Assembly: GCA_033060915.1 (NCBI GenBank) | Contig: CM065387.1 | Location: forward strand, 32,302,501-32,366,500 | DNA length: 64,000 bases | Direction of reading: 5' to 3' | Origin: Euryodendron excelsum | Lineage: Eukaryota; Streptophyta; Magnoliopsida; Ericales; Pentaphylacaceae | Shown: piece after piece, positions 1 through 12,724 of the stretch | Layout of the letters: each line of letters begins with the position of its first letter | How positions within the stretch are numbered: position 1 is the first letter of the stretch | The notes under the pieces: model-generated | What the model was told of the DNA's origin: nothing | The model's input: the letters and a program-made list of their open reading frames with translations, nothing else | The model's database searches: none | Position numbers and translations under genes: made by a program

Positions 1-1864
1 TGCTCCTACTGTCTTAGACAACTCTAACACGCCTCCAGTAACCTTGGAACGCTTCTTTAGCTATTCTTGCCATTTGGCTACCTCTGCCCTCGCAAGGTCT
101 AACTATTTCGCCAAAGCCATTTCCTTCCTCTCCGCCAGCATAAGTCTTTGTTCAGCCTCAACGACACCCATACATGCTTCCACAGTGTCGAAGTGTTGAC
201 GAACCCAGCCTAGGTCAAATTTTAACAATTCCAAGTCCGCCACTGTATCACGCCACCTGGACAACATCTTTTTCATCAGTTCATTTAGCGAGGTTCGTAA
301 AAGCCGACGACCTACCTTGGCCAAGACATGAAGCGAGGCAGGTCTCATTATGCTCGACACTTGCAGCACACGAGCAAATATTGTTATCTGGTTTAGGCGT
401 AAGAGGCACAATACCCCAACATCTTCCTCAGATTAGGCAGTTATGAACTCACAGGCCTAGGGGACAGTTTCCTGGCCTTGGTCAATTTTTGCCTCCAATT
501 TATCATAATCTGTAGCTTCGGGCAACGTAACAAACCTAGCGACCACGTCCCTGAGCACCGTTCTTTGCTTAGCAACTATCACCGAGGTAACAGGATCTAA
601 TGGCTTGTTAGATCTTAGCACCGAGTCATGGGATGGCCCCTCTGGTTCGTCTTCCACTATGATCACCTTAGGCGGAGCAATGCCTTCCTGTTGCCCTTCC
701 ATGTTTTGCTCAATCAACGGTTTCCCCTTAATCATTGCCCCATCCCCTTCCTGTTTGGCTGGGGCATTAGCAATGTCTGTTTGCCCAACTGGTTGCTTCT
801 CTTTCTCATCTTCACCAACTGTATGCTCCGTTTCGGCCACAAGTGTTTCCAGGATCGTAGCTGTCTATTCTAGCACTTCCTTTATCTCCCTATCCCTAGC
901 TTTAGCACCTGCGGGTCCCTGGCCATAGCGAGCAATCAACTTAGCAAGGGTCAGTCGATCGTCCGACGTTAGATTTTTTGAGACGGAAGTTACGGGTACC
1001 TCAGACATAGAGCCTGGTTCAGTAACAACATCAACAGATGAGGAATGGATCACCTGTTCGACTTCTGCTTCCTCTCTGCCACCACGTGCTGCCAATGGAA
1101 TATCATCAGATAAGTCAATGAAACTGCCCCCACGTTCACTCGGGGTTTTTAGAAGCCTCGTTGTACCACCTTTACTTGGTGTTTATTTTTCATCACCACT
1201 GTCGTCCAAGTTGCTGCCTGAATCCATGGGACTAATGGGCCTGGCAAGGTGAACTCCAAGCACTGGTATGCTCTCTGTAGGAACTACAAGGTCTTGTTCT
1301 TCAAGATGTTTCAAGGGCCCTTTTCGTTTACCTGGGCGAAACACGTTCACTGGTCTTTTCAACTCTTCTAGCAACCCCATGTCAAAATCCGGACCAAGGC
1401 TGTCCAGTACCTCTCTGGGGATGATTGGTTCGCCTTTGTTATCTTTTGACGCTTTTGCCTCCGCCATCACTTTAGGCCCACGTTCGTCCTTCAACCATTT
1501 CTTGAGCCAATGCTCTTGTGCAGAGGCATGAACCAATTCGTGTTAACATTAATTTAGTAGAAATATTAACAATTCATGATAATATTAAACATTCTTACTT
1601 GTTTCAAGGACCTTTCTTCGGATCCTTCTTTAGAACGTTTCCTTTTCGTCCCCGCGGCTGTTTTGCTCTGGACAGTTTCTTGGGGGCAAATATTAAGAGA
1701 GCGCCTCGCTCTGTCGAGGCCTTCTTGGACGGCACTTTGAAGACTTTATTTTCTAACCGGCTAATGAAGTCTGGCGGTAGACATTCCCAGTCCATCAGAT
1801 TTGTCATAAACCCCTTTATTCGATCAAGTTGGCATACCCACAACGAGCCCCACCTGGGGGTCAC
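1..1864 (-). pseudogene. C-terminal tail of decayed plant mobile domain (PMD) protein
   Basis: This continues on the minus strand from the PMD core at 1,883-2,677. Open stretches at 1,604-1,864, 1,183-1,536, 865-1,095, 457-840 and 103-411 run in the same direction, separated by stops and frame changes. The translation is hydrophilic: a lysine/arginine-rich block near 1,620-1,700, a proline/acidic stretch at 457-840, and a heptad-like charged segment at 100-250 that could form a coiled coil. Such charged, low-complexity tails are common in PMD proteins carried by plant transposable elements. No catalytic motif is visible. The 3' end lies outside the window. Function is unknown; linking it to the core rests on strand, order and composition, so this entry is less certain than the core. 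Confidence 0.45.
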
Positions 1865-1882
1865 AACTCTAATTCGGTCACA

Positions 1883-2677
1883 TTAGGGGATGATCAGGCT
1901 CCCTGAATTGTCAATCAGCAACTTTACCCTTGCATGGAGATAGCGCACAAAACCATCGTCGCAGTCATGGCTCCGTACGATCCGCGGGGCTCCTTGGTCA
2001 TACTCTAGTTGACAAGCACTCCTTTGGGGATTGTACATCACTGAATAACTAAAGCACTGGCTGAACCCTTCATCATATCGCGGTAACAACCTCGGGATGG
2101 CCCATGCTGCGACAAGCATAAATTCAGGATCGTCTATATCCATTAACAAATTCTCTCCAGGGTATGACGCTCCCCCTCGCGATACCATCTACGAGCTTGA
2201 CGTAAGGTCTGAACATGTATTCGGTCTCCATGTCAATCACTAAGCCCAAACTTCTGGGTTGCCTAGTTTTGCGCCACCGATTAGCCCACAACAGCTTGTA
2301 AGGCAGTGATTGTTCCTTCCCATCTTCCCCAAGTATCAGATTTCCTCCCTCATCCATTACGAACTTATTCTTATGAAACGCGGGTAGCTCGTTCGCCCGC
2401 GGGGGGGGGGGGGGGGGGGGGGGGGGGGCGCACACTTGGGGAATCTCTTAAAAATGAACATCTCTAGAAAGTAAGTACTCAAGTACGTTGAAATATCATA
2501 CCGCCCATGTGACTGAAGCATGTTCTCATGTAGCAAATCTAACCACTGGTATAATGTGCCCAAGAAGAGTGGCCCCAAAGCCACTGATCGCCCATGTGCC
2601 AGTACAGTGGCAAAACGAAATAAGGACGTATTCACACCATCCTGGGTGGGCCTTTTAGTATGTGCCGCAACAACCAC
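1883..2677 (-). pseudogene. Plant mobile domain (PMD, aminotransferase-like) protein, broken
   Basis: The minus-strand translation shows PMD hallmarks in order: a segment around LGPLFLGTLYQWLD (2,520-2,580), the aromatic 'FIFKRFPK' block (about 2,440), a 'FRPYVK' motif (about 2,210), and the C-terminal 'YNPQRSACQLEYDQGAPR' pattern (about 2,010), which matches the family's NPxRxxRQFGxDQxVP region. Reading is broken at a 28-base poly-G tract (2,401-2,428), where the frame changes, and again near 2,150. PMD domains occur both in host proteins of the MAIN/MAIL1 type and as passengers in plant transposons and Ty3/gypsy elements. With no host-type intron pattern and so many transposons nearby, a transposon passenger is the likelier source. 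This copy differs from the PMD gene at 30,100-31,924. Confidence 0.65.
2401..2428. repeat. Poly-G homopolymer (28 nt)
   Basis: An uninterrupted run of 28 G on the plus strand lies inside the PMD coding remnant, where the minus strand would read a run of proline codons. The coding frame changes across it. Runs of this length are prone to polymerase slippage and to miscounting in assemblies, so the exact length is uncertain. Confidence 0.95.
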
Positions 2678-3514
2678 ACAAAAAGGAATCCCACGAGGGT
2701 ATACATGTATGTAGGTGTTTTAAGGGTGTAATGTCGGGTTGCAGGGTGTCAATGATTGTGTCGAGAATACCGGAGGGAATCAGGAATGGCTGGGTGAAGG
2801 ATGAAGCAATTCAGCTCTGAGAAAGAGAGAGAGAGAGAGTCACTTGTAATCTTTGGGCTTCATTCGCCTCCTTTTTCTAAGGATCCAAAGGCTTCTTATA
2901 TAGAGTGCCCCATCCTAGTCCAAGTAGAATTAGACTCATAAACGATAAGCCCTATCCATAAGAATGCCCATCCATAAGACTTTGCCATGATAGGCTGGAG
3001 AACCAGAGTCTAACATGGAGTAATCTTCTTCTCTCAGTAGGACTGGCCTGAAGGCGGTTTGACCCCGCGCGCAAGTCCGGCTGAGGCAACACCTTCTCCC
3101 TAAGCCATCGAACCACTTAAGCCCCAATTTTCCCATTAGGTGTCGGACAGGTTAATTGTCCGGACTTGCCTCCAAGCTGTCTCTAAACTTAGGAAAAGTA
3201 CCTCGATGCTGCCAAGGCACACATGAAGTGCCTATGACATTATGAGTAGATCGTGCGTGCACTTCGTTCGACGTCCCGAATGCGCAAGTCATGGACGCGT
3301 GACATCCAGTGTCCCGAATACGCGTCATGACGAACGATTAGTTTGATGGGTCCCACGTTCGGTGGGACGTTAATGCCAGGTGGCATGATTACACATAGGG
3401 TGCACACAAAATCCAATTCTTCTTCCCTGTCTACTTTCTCTAGCCAATAACCAAGATGAACCCAGTTAGATTGCCATGTCTGCAATCCAGTACCTCCCAC
3501 CGTAATCATCCTGC
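2678..3514. other. Spacer upstream of PMD remnant with (GA)n tract
   Basis: This holds a (GA)8 microsatellite at 2,824-2,839 and two modest minus-strand open stretches (2,936-3,136 and 3,240-3,509, 66 and 89 codons). Neither has a motif I recognise. The second could be a 5' exon of the PMD gene, but nothing shows it. No promoter was recognised. Confidence 0.5.
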
Positions 3515-6500
3515 TTTAAACCTTGTTCCTCATCATCCTTTCCTTGCTCTACTCTCTCTTAGTCCCACATTATCCTCCATTTGAAACCTCTTTAGATAAT
3601 ATTGGATTAGATCCCTTTTGTGCATATGCTAGAATCAAGGATCAAAATTTCTTTTTTCTGATGTGCTGTTTCGATTAGCATGAAAACGGAAACATTTCAG
3701 AGACTTTGAAAAAGTAACAAGTATTAATTTAGTAAAATACAACATTTTACATTTTTCTCAACAAAATTGTAAATATTTATAAAAATTTCTAAACTCGTGT
3801 TGATACAACTTATTGTTTCGGTACATTGTGATGTGTTTTGGTACATTTTGCTATGTTCCGGTTTGTTGCAATGAATACACTAGAATTTTGTTATTCCATT
3901 AGTGTTTTGTTTCGGTCTCTTAGGAAACGGAAATGTTTCAGCTGTTGTGATGGAAAGAAATGAAAATTTTGTTCCTTAGCTAAAATAGATAGATGAAGGT
4001 CATTTATTAAAAAAAAAAAAAGATCGATGAAGGGGATGAAGGCAGAGGTATGAAATCAAGCTAACCGGTGAGGTGAATGGCAAGTGATCGCTTGTGTTCA
4101 GTTAGGTAGGCAGGCAGGATGGAGTAAAACGGTTGCTGGGGTTTCGCATCACTGGTTGGGTGGTATAGATAGACCAAGTGGCTGAAAGAAAAGATAATAG
4201 AGAGGGTGAATACCCCAGAGAGAGTAGATTCTAGATGGAGGATAAAATGGCTGATGTGTCATGTAGTGAGTCATTAAACGGCAGTGATGAACCCTCAAAT
4301 TGACTCAATAGCGCAAGGACATAATATGAAGAGGGAGATGGTGGTGGTGGAAATCAATAATTTTTTGTTTTTTGTGATCTATGAAATCAATAATGATTTT
4401 ACTTTCAATAAAATAGTAATAAAATATTCTTTTAATCATCGTTAACTACTCTAGTATAACAAATTTTCGAGTAACTGAACACAAAATAAGATTTCTTCTA
4501 TGTGCATATACAAATATACACTTAAGAAGAGTGAACGTGTGACATGGACACACCATGACAACAACACGCGAACATGACGATTTAAAAAAAATATAAGACA
4601 CGACATGTTGGGGCATAACAAAATTATATATTTATATGATTTTTATATGTCATAGGAATATTTTGCTCAAGATAATAAAAAATTACTAAAAACACTAATT
4701 AAATTAAAATTCATGTATTCTCCAGCTTAAATATCAAATTAGGTATAAAATTACATTTTTATTTTATAATTGAATCCTAAATTATTTTTTTAAACTTACA
4801 ATATATTTTACGTGTATGTGAATGACGGGCACGTGTGTTTGAGTGACATATACATATGTCCTCCAACTATCCAAAAATTATCAGTGTGTCCAAGTGACTA
4901 TCCGGGGATACGTGTTGCGGAATTTCCGACATGAGTGGTGTCCAAAATGGACATGACACATTCGTTGTAGTGTTCATCAGTGGTGTTCATGCTGCCAGAT
5001 GTACACATTTTTTTTTTCTTTTAAAATGAATTGAAAACATGATTGGTTTGGTTGTTGAGAGAGAGAGCCAATGGATTCTTTATGGAAGACAAGATTGAAA
5101 CCAAGTACTTTATTATTAATTATTAACGTATTTAGTATTTGTAAATAGAGATATGAAAGTAACAAAGTAAAGTTGTAAATAAAAGAATTAGATAAAAATT
5201 CTTTTGTGTTTAGTTATCAGGAAACTCCTCTTGGGAGAAGAAAACTCGCTTCCCCTAGAAACCGTTTACCAAATGAAAAAAAAAACTCCCATAGAATTTT
5301 AAGGAAAATTTTTAGGAAAGGTTCTCGAGACGTTTCAAAAACTCTAATAAAAAATGCTATTCTTATCATTTCTAGTTTATTTTGATACTCTCAAATATTA
5401 TTTTTAACAATGGTACATTATTGTTCTATTGGTATTATATAGATGTTGTGGAGCACTAGTGTATTAATTGATCATGAAATTATTCTTATACTTAACATTT
5501 CTATTTTTAAGGTTCTCCATAGAATTTTTTTAAATAAATATTCTGTTTAATTTTATATCACCCAATTCCTTTTTGCATAATACTTTTATGCCATGTTTCT
5601 CGTATCATTGCCCCTTTTTGTTTTTTAAATTGGCAACTATTCTTTCACACATAAATATGACTTAAATTTACTTATAGATTGCATTTTGGATGAATATGTA
5701 TACGTCAAGTGTAAAAATAAAATTATCTATTATTTTATTCTTGGTTAAACAAATTATTATATATTAGTTATAAATAGCTTTTGGATAAATTTGCATACGG
5801 TAAGTTTGGAAATTAAACTGATGTTTATCGTTTATCTTATTTTGTGGATAACTGATTTGGTTTGATTAACTAACATATGGAAGGAATACTGTGGAAAGAG
5901 ATTAATGTTGAAGGTAGAGATGGAAGCATAGTAACAAAATTCCCCAACTTTTTCAGATCTCCCGAATTTATTGCGAAACTTTCATTATATGTTCATATCC
6001 TATATCTATTATAGACATTTCAATAATTCTCAAATTTTATGTTAATCTTTTGAAGTTACGAATAATTACCGTATTTTTCTTTCAATTTCTCCAATTATTG
6101 GCAACAATTATAAGTTGAGGACTTGTATTTTCAATGTTTCCTTCTACATATAAATTTTTATTTAATTTTTTCCGCAACCTAAACGTCTCCCAAAACGCAG
6201 TTTTTTAGAATTAAATAATTACCATCGTCACCAATGATTGGGGAGATGGGAATGAGTTGAGAAATGTAAGGGAACATTTTAATGGCATTGAAGAAAGGAA
6301 GTTACGTTGGAATTTTGACAAAAAAAAAAAAAAGCATAAATAATATATTTTGGACCATGGGGTCAGTATAAAATTTTCCCTCTTATACTACCATGCAATG
6401 AATCAAACTCCTCCCTAAACTATTTCTTCTTTCCACTAACACTCCTGTCATTATGTAATGGGCACACGACTTTTTTGTGAGTTGTGGGGGTTACAAATAT

Positions 6501-7097
6501 TTCCTTTCAATCTGTACTTATCCTCGTAGAGAAATTCCACGGCCCTGTATGATCTAGAACTCTGTGGTCTGACAAACCCCAGACCTGTCAGAGCAGACAT
6601 ATCATTTGATTGGGTTATATACTAAAGTTAGTGTAGACATGCCTATATATAATCATACCCTCATTAACTGTCTTGCCAAGAAAAGCTACAGCCATCATCT
6701 CGAAGCCAATGTCCGTCCCATCCGCATTAAATGTGTTGCCAACTTGGAAACGAAATTGGAATTATAATTCAAAACAATTTCGAAAAGCATGTGTAACAAG
6801 ACTTACAGGAAAGCCGACCAAGACACTTGCTTAGAGTAATTTCTTTATTTAATATATTAATTGCAAATTTTATGAATGATTTCATATTTGTTAATTCATG
6901 TTATCATTTTGTCGATTCAAAGATACAATATTATTTAAATATGTATGTATATTTTTATATATAATTTTATACACATATATTAATTTATGTATTACTTAAT
7001 AAGCGCTCTCATCGCCCTCTTAACCCAATGTATTTTTGACATTAAACACTCTTACCCTCGCTGAATCGGTTGCCTAGAGAGACAGTTGGACAGTTGG
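3515..7097. other. AT-rich intergenic DNA, no gene recognised
   Basis: About 3.6 kb with strong A/T bias, many homopolymer runs (for example A13 near 4,008-4,020 and A14 near 6,320) and stops in all frames. Only isolated open stretches of about 60 codons are present, without motifs. The part at 4,500-4,980 is rich in GTGTCC/GGACAC-type words, as in decayed repeats, but I could not define ends. Confidence 0.6.
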
Positions 7098-7118
7098 AGA
7101 GAGAGAGAGAGAGAGAGA
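7098..7118. repeat. (GA)n microsatellite
   Basis: A (GA)10 run directly seen, just upstream of the SINE-like copy. Similar (GA)/(CT) tracts recur at 2,824, 52,980, 54,250 and 60,330. Confidence 0.9.
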
Positions 7119-7160
7119 AGAGTTGAGTCTGGGTACCATACAAAAAAAAGGAGAGAGGAG

Positions 7161-7278
7161 CAAGTAGCTATCCCTAGTGGTTGGGGCCTTGAACAACCAA
7201 GCTCATGGTTTAGGGTTCAATCCCAAGAGTCCCTCGTCCTTCTCCTAATAAAAGAAACTCTTGCCTATAAAAAAAAAA
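7161..7278 (+). mobile_element. tRNA-headed SINE-like copy with A tail
   Basis: An A-box-like word (CTAGTGGTTGGGG, about 7,173) is followed roughly 35 bp later by a B-box match (GGGTTCAATCCC, about 7,212). The copy ends in a short body and an A-run (7,268-7,278). This two-box head plus A tail is the layout of plant tRNA-derived SINEs transcribed by RNA polymerase III. Exact 5' end and target duplication were not fixed. Confidence 0.55.
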
Positions 7279-7889
7279 TTAAAAATGAAAAGGGAGAGAA
7301 AAGAGAGTTGATTGAGTATAGGAATCTTTATCAAATGGAAGGAGAGGCTTTAATGGGTTTAAAATCTTATTTATTTGATATAGAGTTTTAACTAATTGAA
7401 GATGCAAACCACTTATTTTCTTCGTCTGACATGGCATTGCATATATATATATCTATATATATGTAAATTTACATAAATTATTAGATGATTTTAATACATA
7501 TAAAAGGGGAAAAAGTGAGCCCATATATGCACCAGTTAGGGGAGGAAAAATGGTTTGAGTTAAACACTGTTTTCGTATATCTAATTGGTGACCTGAATAA
7601 ATATATAGATATATCTTGTGCTACAAAACTTATCAAATATGTCTATGTTTATATTTACATAAACATATATCTTGTGCTACGAAAAGCTGATATAGAAACA
7701 TGCACTGTTTCCTTTGTTTTAAAATATGAAAGTGCTGAAAAATCCCAATCTGATGCGAGAAATAACTGAAATGGCGATCCTTAAATTAAATATTTAGGTC
7801 AGCTCAAAAAGTACAACGAGACGTGTGTTGTATGTTATATTTATTATGCTGAAAAGAACTGACTTCACTTTCTTGCTTTCGCTTTACAG
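7279..7889. other. AT-rich stretch upstream of Gemin2-like exon
   Basis: An open stretch at 7,485-7,769 has no recognisable motif and contains a TA-rich simple repeat (7,440-7,462). The end of this segment (7,870-7,889) is pyrimidine-rich and closes with TTTACAG, a good 3' splice site for the following Gemin2-like exon, so at least its last part was intron. Confidence 0.45.
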
Positions 7890-8420
7890 GCCGTGTCACG
7901 TCTCGACGGTTCTAGTGGTAATATTTCTGCTGAGTTTCCATCTACTGTCCAGGAAGACGACAGCTCCAGTCAGGTGCCTGAAAATATCATTGTTGAAAAA
8001 CTTGACAACCTAACCACTGATGGAGTTGAATCCTACGAGGCTCTTGATTGTTCCATGCCTGAAAACTCTAGTGACACACAATCCTTGTCGACGGTTGATG
8101 AAAATAACGACTCCTCTTCTGAAAATTCCAATCCTAAATCTTTTGCCCGTGGAAGTTCTAGCAACAGCCCTACTTTGTCCGCAATTCTAAGGATGTACTC
8201 ATAGCTCAATTGTCAATGCTGAGGAAACAAGTAAGGTTAGTAGAGACCATGAACACTCTGTCAAGGAATGATTGTTCGTGGCTATTTGCTCTATGTGCTG
8301 CAATCGACACTCCACTGGATGCTGACACGTGTGTAGCCCTAAGGTGTTTCCTCAGGAAGTCTGCGAGCTGAAAAATTTGAAATGGATGGCGAAGTTATCA
8401 TGCTTAATATTCTAGCTACA
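7890..8420 (+). pseudogene. Gemin2/SIP1-like gene fragment (penultimate coding part), frameshifted
   Basis: Gemin2 binds SMN and holds the Sm-protein pentamer during snRNP assembly. The C-terminal half reads in three frames. First comes a serine/acidic linker from the splice acceptor at 7,889. From about 8,189, after a frame change, come 'AQLSMLRKQVRLVETM' and 'NDCSWLFALCAAIDTPLDAD', the helical Gemin2 core. After another frame change near 8,370 comes 'EKFEMDGEVIMLNILAT'. The last triplet (ACA, 8,418-8,420) abuts the 5' LTR of the element inserted at 8,421, and the missing residues resume at 18,600 beyond it. No earlier exons were found, so this is a partial, decayed duplicate, not a working gene. 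The family call rests on the conserved WLFAL, DTPLDAD and VIMLNILAT words. Confidence 0.7.
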
Positions 8421-11400
8421 ACACACTCCATTTTTATCTGCTTGGCAATTTTCAGTTCAATCGGAATCACATTAAAACCGACACAGATATATTAAAGTTC
8501 AAACCAGTTTTCTAGACTCAATCTAATCAATCAATCGCTTTGCGGGCCCGTCGGGCCGAATAGAGGCAAAATAACCAAAATGCCCTTGCATCATTGCTCG
8601 GTCCAATTCTAGTTGGCGCGTCTTCCTAATGACGGTAAATCCCAATTTCAACCACGGAACGGTAAGTTTCTTCAAACTTATCGACCAAGACGAAACTCAA
8701 GTCCCTGAGATGATAGCACTGTTCACTTCTAGCACCTGCTAGCCATTTAATGTAGAATGTCCGTTATTCAGCACGTCTTTCGAGAAAGTTAATCCCTTAG
8801 ACGATAAGTCCATCTAGTAGCTACCCGAGGTCAGGCAGTTTCCGAACTGAATGCACACCGTTAGAGTGGCCGAAACACTCACAAATATTGCAACCGGCAG
8901 AGTGGCGAAAATACTCGTAAATAGGTCGACATTGAAAATTGCCAACAAAATTCCTATGTCACGGGACCGAACATGCATGTTGGCCGTGACACGTTTACCG
9001 AAAGATGGTATACCTTTAGAAACCAACTCTTCACACATCGTCAGAGTGACGAAAACACTCAAAACTCGGATCAACATCAATGCCTGCTAGCCCACTCCGA
9101 TGAAAAATGACCAAGCTGCCCCTTGGGCCCTTTCGGCACACTTTTTGAGAAAGTATCTAAGTCCCTAGAGTGGTAAGTTTATCTTTCCAAGATTGTCCCA
9201 AAGACAATCTGACATGTTCAAATGTCTTCTAGTCGGTTCCGGATCAATTCTGAGACCATATGGTCAAAATAACCATTTTGCCCATAGGCATTTGATCGCC
9301 TCCGGGAACTACACCGACTCTAGGTATCAAATTGGTAACCCCTTAGAACAGTCTCAATAGTGTTTCCAACCTTCAAGCCTTCTCATAGGTCACTCCGAGT
9401 CCATTCTGGTGTTTTTTCGATTCAATTGGCCGTTTTGCCCCTGGTGGGTCGGTCGACTTTTTTCAACTATTCTAGCATTGTTTTTCAAGCCAGTTATCTC
9501 TCAAACACTCTCTCGAGGGTTCCTGTCCAATCTCGGCTGAGTCTGGTTACTTAGAATCTTCTAGATCATTCTCGGACTTTCCGGAGTCACTCTTAGTGGA
9601 ACCAAGCCAAAAAGTTGCATGATAGTCATTAAAACAGGTGTCCAAATCTTTTGCCTTGCATCCTAAGGGTCGAAAGATATGTTTCTTGCCACTTTAAAAC
9701 TTTTATAAGTGGCTGGCGCCAAGCTAATGAATGGCTTGGCGCTACTCCTAGTGGCGTTAATGAAATTTTTGCCTGGCGCCAAGGTGTTTTCAATTGCCTA
9801 TAAATACAGACCCTCCGCTTGCGTAAAAAGGATTAGCAAATCCAGTCTAGAAACTCTGTCTCTCTAAAAACAGAGCTCAAAGTTACTCCAAACCCTAATT
9901 CTATCAAGCCTCTTTAAGCCTTAGCCTTTATACATTCAAACCTTAGCCTTTATACATCTTATACACTCAAACACAAGCCTCCAAAATTGCCATTGAAAAC
10001 ACGAGTGCTGTAACTTCAAAACTCTCAAGGTTCAAGCAAGCAAAGTAAGAAGAAGATGAAGTTGGTTCTCTATTTACTTTTATGTAAGCCCCCCTTTTTG
10101 TTCTCCCTCCTAACCTACTTGGATTTTTTTTTTTAATTTTAATCCCCATCTTCTATCACTTCTTCTTATATGCTTGAAACAAAGAGCTCCCCGATTCATG
10201 CCTAGGAAGGACTGTTGAAGGTCACCATGTTGGGGGCTTTCTTCCAATTCAATCTTTGATGGTGTGGGTTTGGCTCTCTTGATTATGTGGTAAAGCCTAG
10301 CCTTGTATGTTCACGACCCTATTGTATTCTGCATGTCATATTCATACATCCATTTAAAATTGCATTAAAAATTATTTTCAAACTTGTATAAAAGTTATTT
10401 TTCAAACTTGCATTCAAAATCTCATTTTTCAAACTTGTTTTCAAAATCACAATCCTAGAGTGATGCTAGCAATTCCATGGTTAGGGTTGTTTTAGGAAAG
10501 TGTTATATTCAATGAGACTATCATGGTCCAAAATTTGGGTGTAAACCCTAAATTATTTTTATCAAAACCACAATCTTAAGATGATTCTAGCCATTCCATG
10601 GTTAGGGTTGTTTTAGAAAAGTGTGATAGTCAATGTGATCATTATGGTCCATATTTCAAACGCTATTTGTTTTCAAAATCACAATTCTAGAATGGTTCTA
10701 ATCTTTTCATGGTTAGAATCATTTTAGAAAAGTCAGATATTCAAGAGACCTGTAAAAGTCCATATTCAAACCTCTTTTCAAAAATTTATTTCCTAAAAAC
10801 TCTTTTCAATGATCTACTTTTCAAAAACTCTTTGTCTTGGAGTTTAAGTCAAGCCCCAGAGTCCATGATTAGGAAACCCTAGTTCTCTTTCTTAAAATCA
10901 TGACTTCTTATTTTGCCTCAAATCATAGGTTTTCAAACTACTTTCGACATCAAATTTTAGATTTTCAAATCCAATATTTTCAAAACTCAACCTTTTCAAT
11001 TCCAAATCAAATCCAAGCTTCCAATTTAGGAAATCAAATCAAATCCTCCAATTTTGAAATAAAATAAAATCATCTATTTTTAGAAATAAAATCCTATCTT
11101 CAATTTTAGCAAATAGAGATAAATTCTTTTCTAGTTTCAAACTTTCCTAATTTCAAACTTTTTCAAATCTCAACTTTCTAAATTCAACTTATCAATTTTT
11201 TTGAAATTTCAAAACTTTCCTACTTTCAAACTTTCAAATCATATTTCCAAGTTTCAAATTTTTCTAAATTCAAAACTTTCTAAATTCAAATCTTCTCAAA
11301 ATCAACTATTTTTCAAAATGGAAACTTTCTTAATTTGAAACTTTCCTAAAATGGAACTTTCCTATTTTGAAACTTTCCTAATTCAAAATTTTTCAAAATC

Positions 11401-12723
11401 CAATCGTTCCTAAACCCTAACTTTCTAAATTCTTTCAAATCAAATATTCAAGTTAAATATTTTCTAACCATTCCAAGTCAAGTGTTTTTAAATCAAATCA
11501 AATTCTTTTCAAATCTTTCTTTAAATCCAACTTTTATAATTCAAAACTTTCTAAAATCAAACTTTTCAAGTCTAAATCAAAATTTCTTATTTCAAGTGTA
11601 TGTTTCGACCCTAGGTTACTTAAGTCCTAGTATACATAATCCCTAGTTCAACCCTAATTGTAAGTTAGGAAGTTTCCACTCTTTTCTAAAACTTTTTTCT
11701 AAACCAAGATGATTTTCAAATTTCAATCTAAGTCAAGATGTTTCCAAAGCTCAACTCAATCTTTACCTTCAAAGTTCAATCTTTTCAAATCAAAATTAAT
11801 TTTCAAATTCTCAAGTTCAATTTCAAATCAAATTCAATTCCAAGTTCAATTTTAAATTCGAGTTTGATTTCAAATCAAAGTTCAATTTCAAATCTTCTAT
11901 TCAAAGTTCAAATCAAACTCTTTTCAAATCAAATCTTTTTAAGTTAAACTTTTCAAAAGCCTAAAAGTGTCTATTTTCAATCGAATCCCGAGACCGAACT
12001 ACGGCTAACCTGATTCCCAACAAAAGGATGCGTAGGCAATCCTCATGGGTGTGATCACACCTTTTTCAAGTTTTCAATTTCATAACCTTTTTTAAATTTT
12101 GAATTTCTACAACCTTTTTCAGGCTTCAAATCTTCTCTTTTCAAATATATTTTCAAAATCAAATATTTTTTTTCTTATACTTGCATGTCATGCATCATAT
12201 CAAACTTCTTTTTGAAACTCTTTTTTAGGTGGATAGTATGGGACATTGAATAATTGAAGATTCTAACTGAGTGAACCTAGAGTGAGTAGACATGAAGGTA
12301 TTGTAAGGGTGGGATAGGGTGATAGCCTAATGCATCTTCCCTATATGTAACCAACCTCCGAACCTTGAATCATTGTTTTCGAAAGATCAAAACGGAGTTA
12401 TTTTTTTAAAAAAAAAAAGGCTTAAATCTTTTCAAAAGTTGTCAAACAACCTGTTTTTCAAAAAACCCTCTCTTGAAGAAGTTTTTCAAAGCCTTTTCAA
12501 AAACTCTAAGTTTAATCTTTGAATTGCACTTAGTTTTAGGTGACCTAACTTATCTTAACAAAGTTAGGTGGAGACTTAAAATCTTTTTCAAAAGCCTTTA
12601 TTCAAATCAATTTCTAGTTCAAACCTAGTCACACTCGTCCTTCTAAGAGGATGAGTTATAACGAGAGAGTACCATGTTTTTCTCACTTGTGTGTTTTCTC
12701 AAGTATGAAAAATTGGGGTGCTA
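8421..12723 (+). repeat. 5' LTR (about 4.3 kb) of the 8,421 element
   Basis: It is the same family, in opposite orientation, as the LTRs at 23,667-28,265 and 36,600-40,957. U3 covers about 8,421-9,825 and includes the promoter (TATAAATA at 9,799). The remaining 2.9 kb downstream of the promoter is very poor in G on the plus strand and made largely of TTTCAAA/TCAAATC-like words. The 5' end is worn: the expected TGTAAGCAC start reads ACACAC. The 3' end reads GGGGTGCTA where relatives have GGTGCGACA. Confidence 0.8.
9799..9806 (+). promoter_or_regulatory. LTR TATA box
   Basis: TATAAATA lies in GCCTATAAATACAG, just after a cluster of GGCGCC-containing words (9,712-9,780). The equivalent TATAAATA occurs on the minus strand at 39,403-39,410 in the related LTR, at the same point relative to the flanking GGCGCC words. 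Transcription would be expected to begin about 30 bp downstream. Confidence 0.65.
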
Positions 12724-12724
12724 G

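Noticed and set aside
7086..7391. 101-codon open stretch starting at the (GA)n tract
   Set aside because: It reads through a microsatellite and the SINE-like copy; no motif.
10350..11990. CRISPR-like impression from recurring TTTCAAATC words in the LTR
   Set aside because: No fixed repeat length or unique spacers; it is strand-biased low-complexity LTR sequence in a plant nuclear context.
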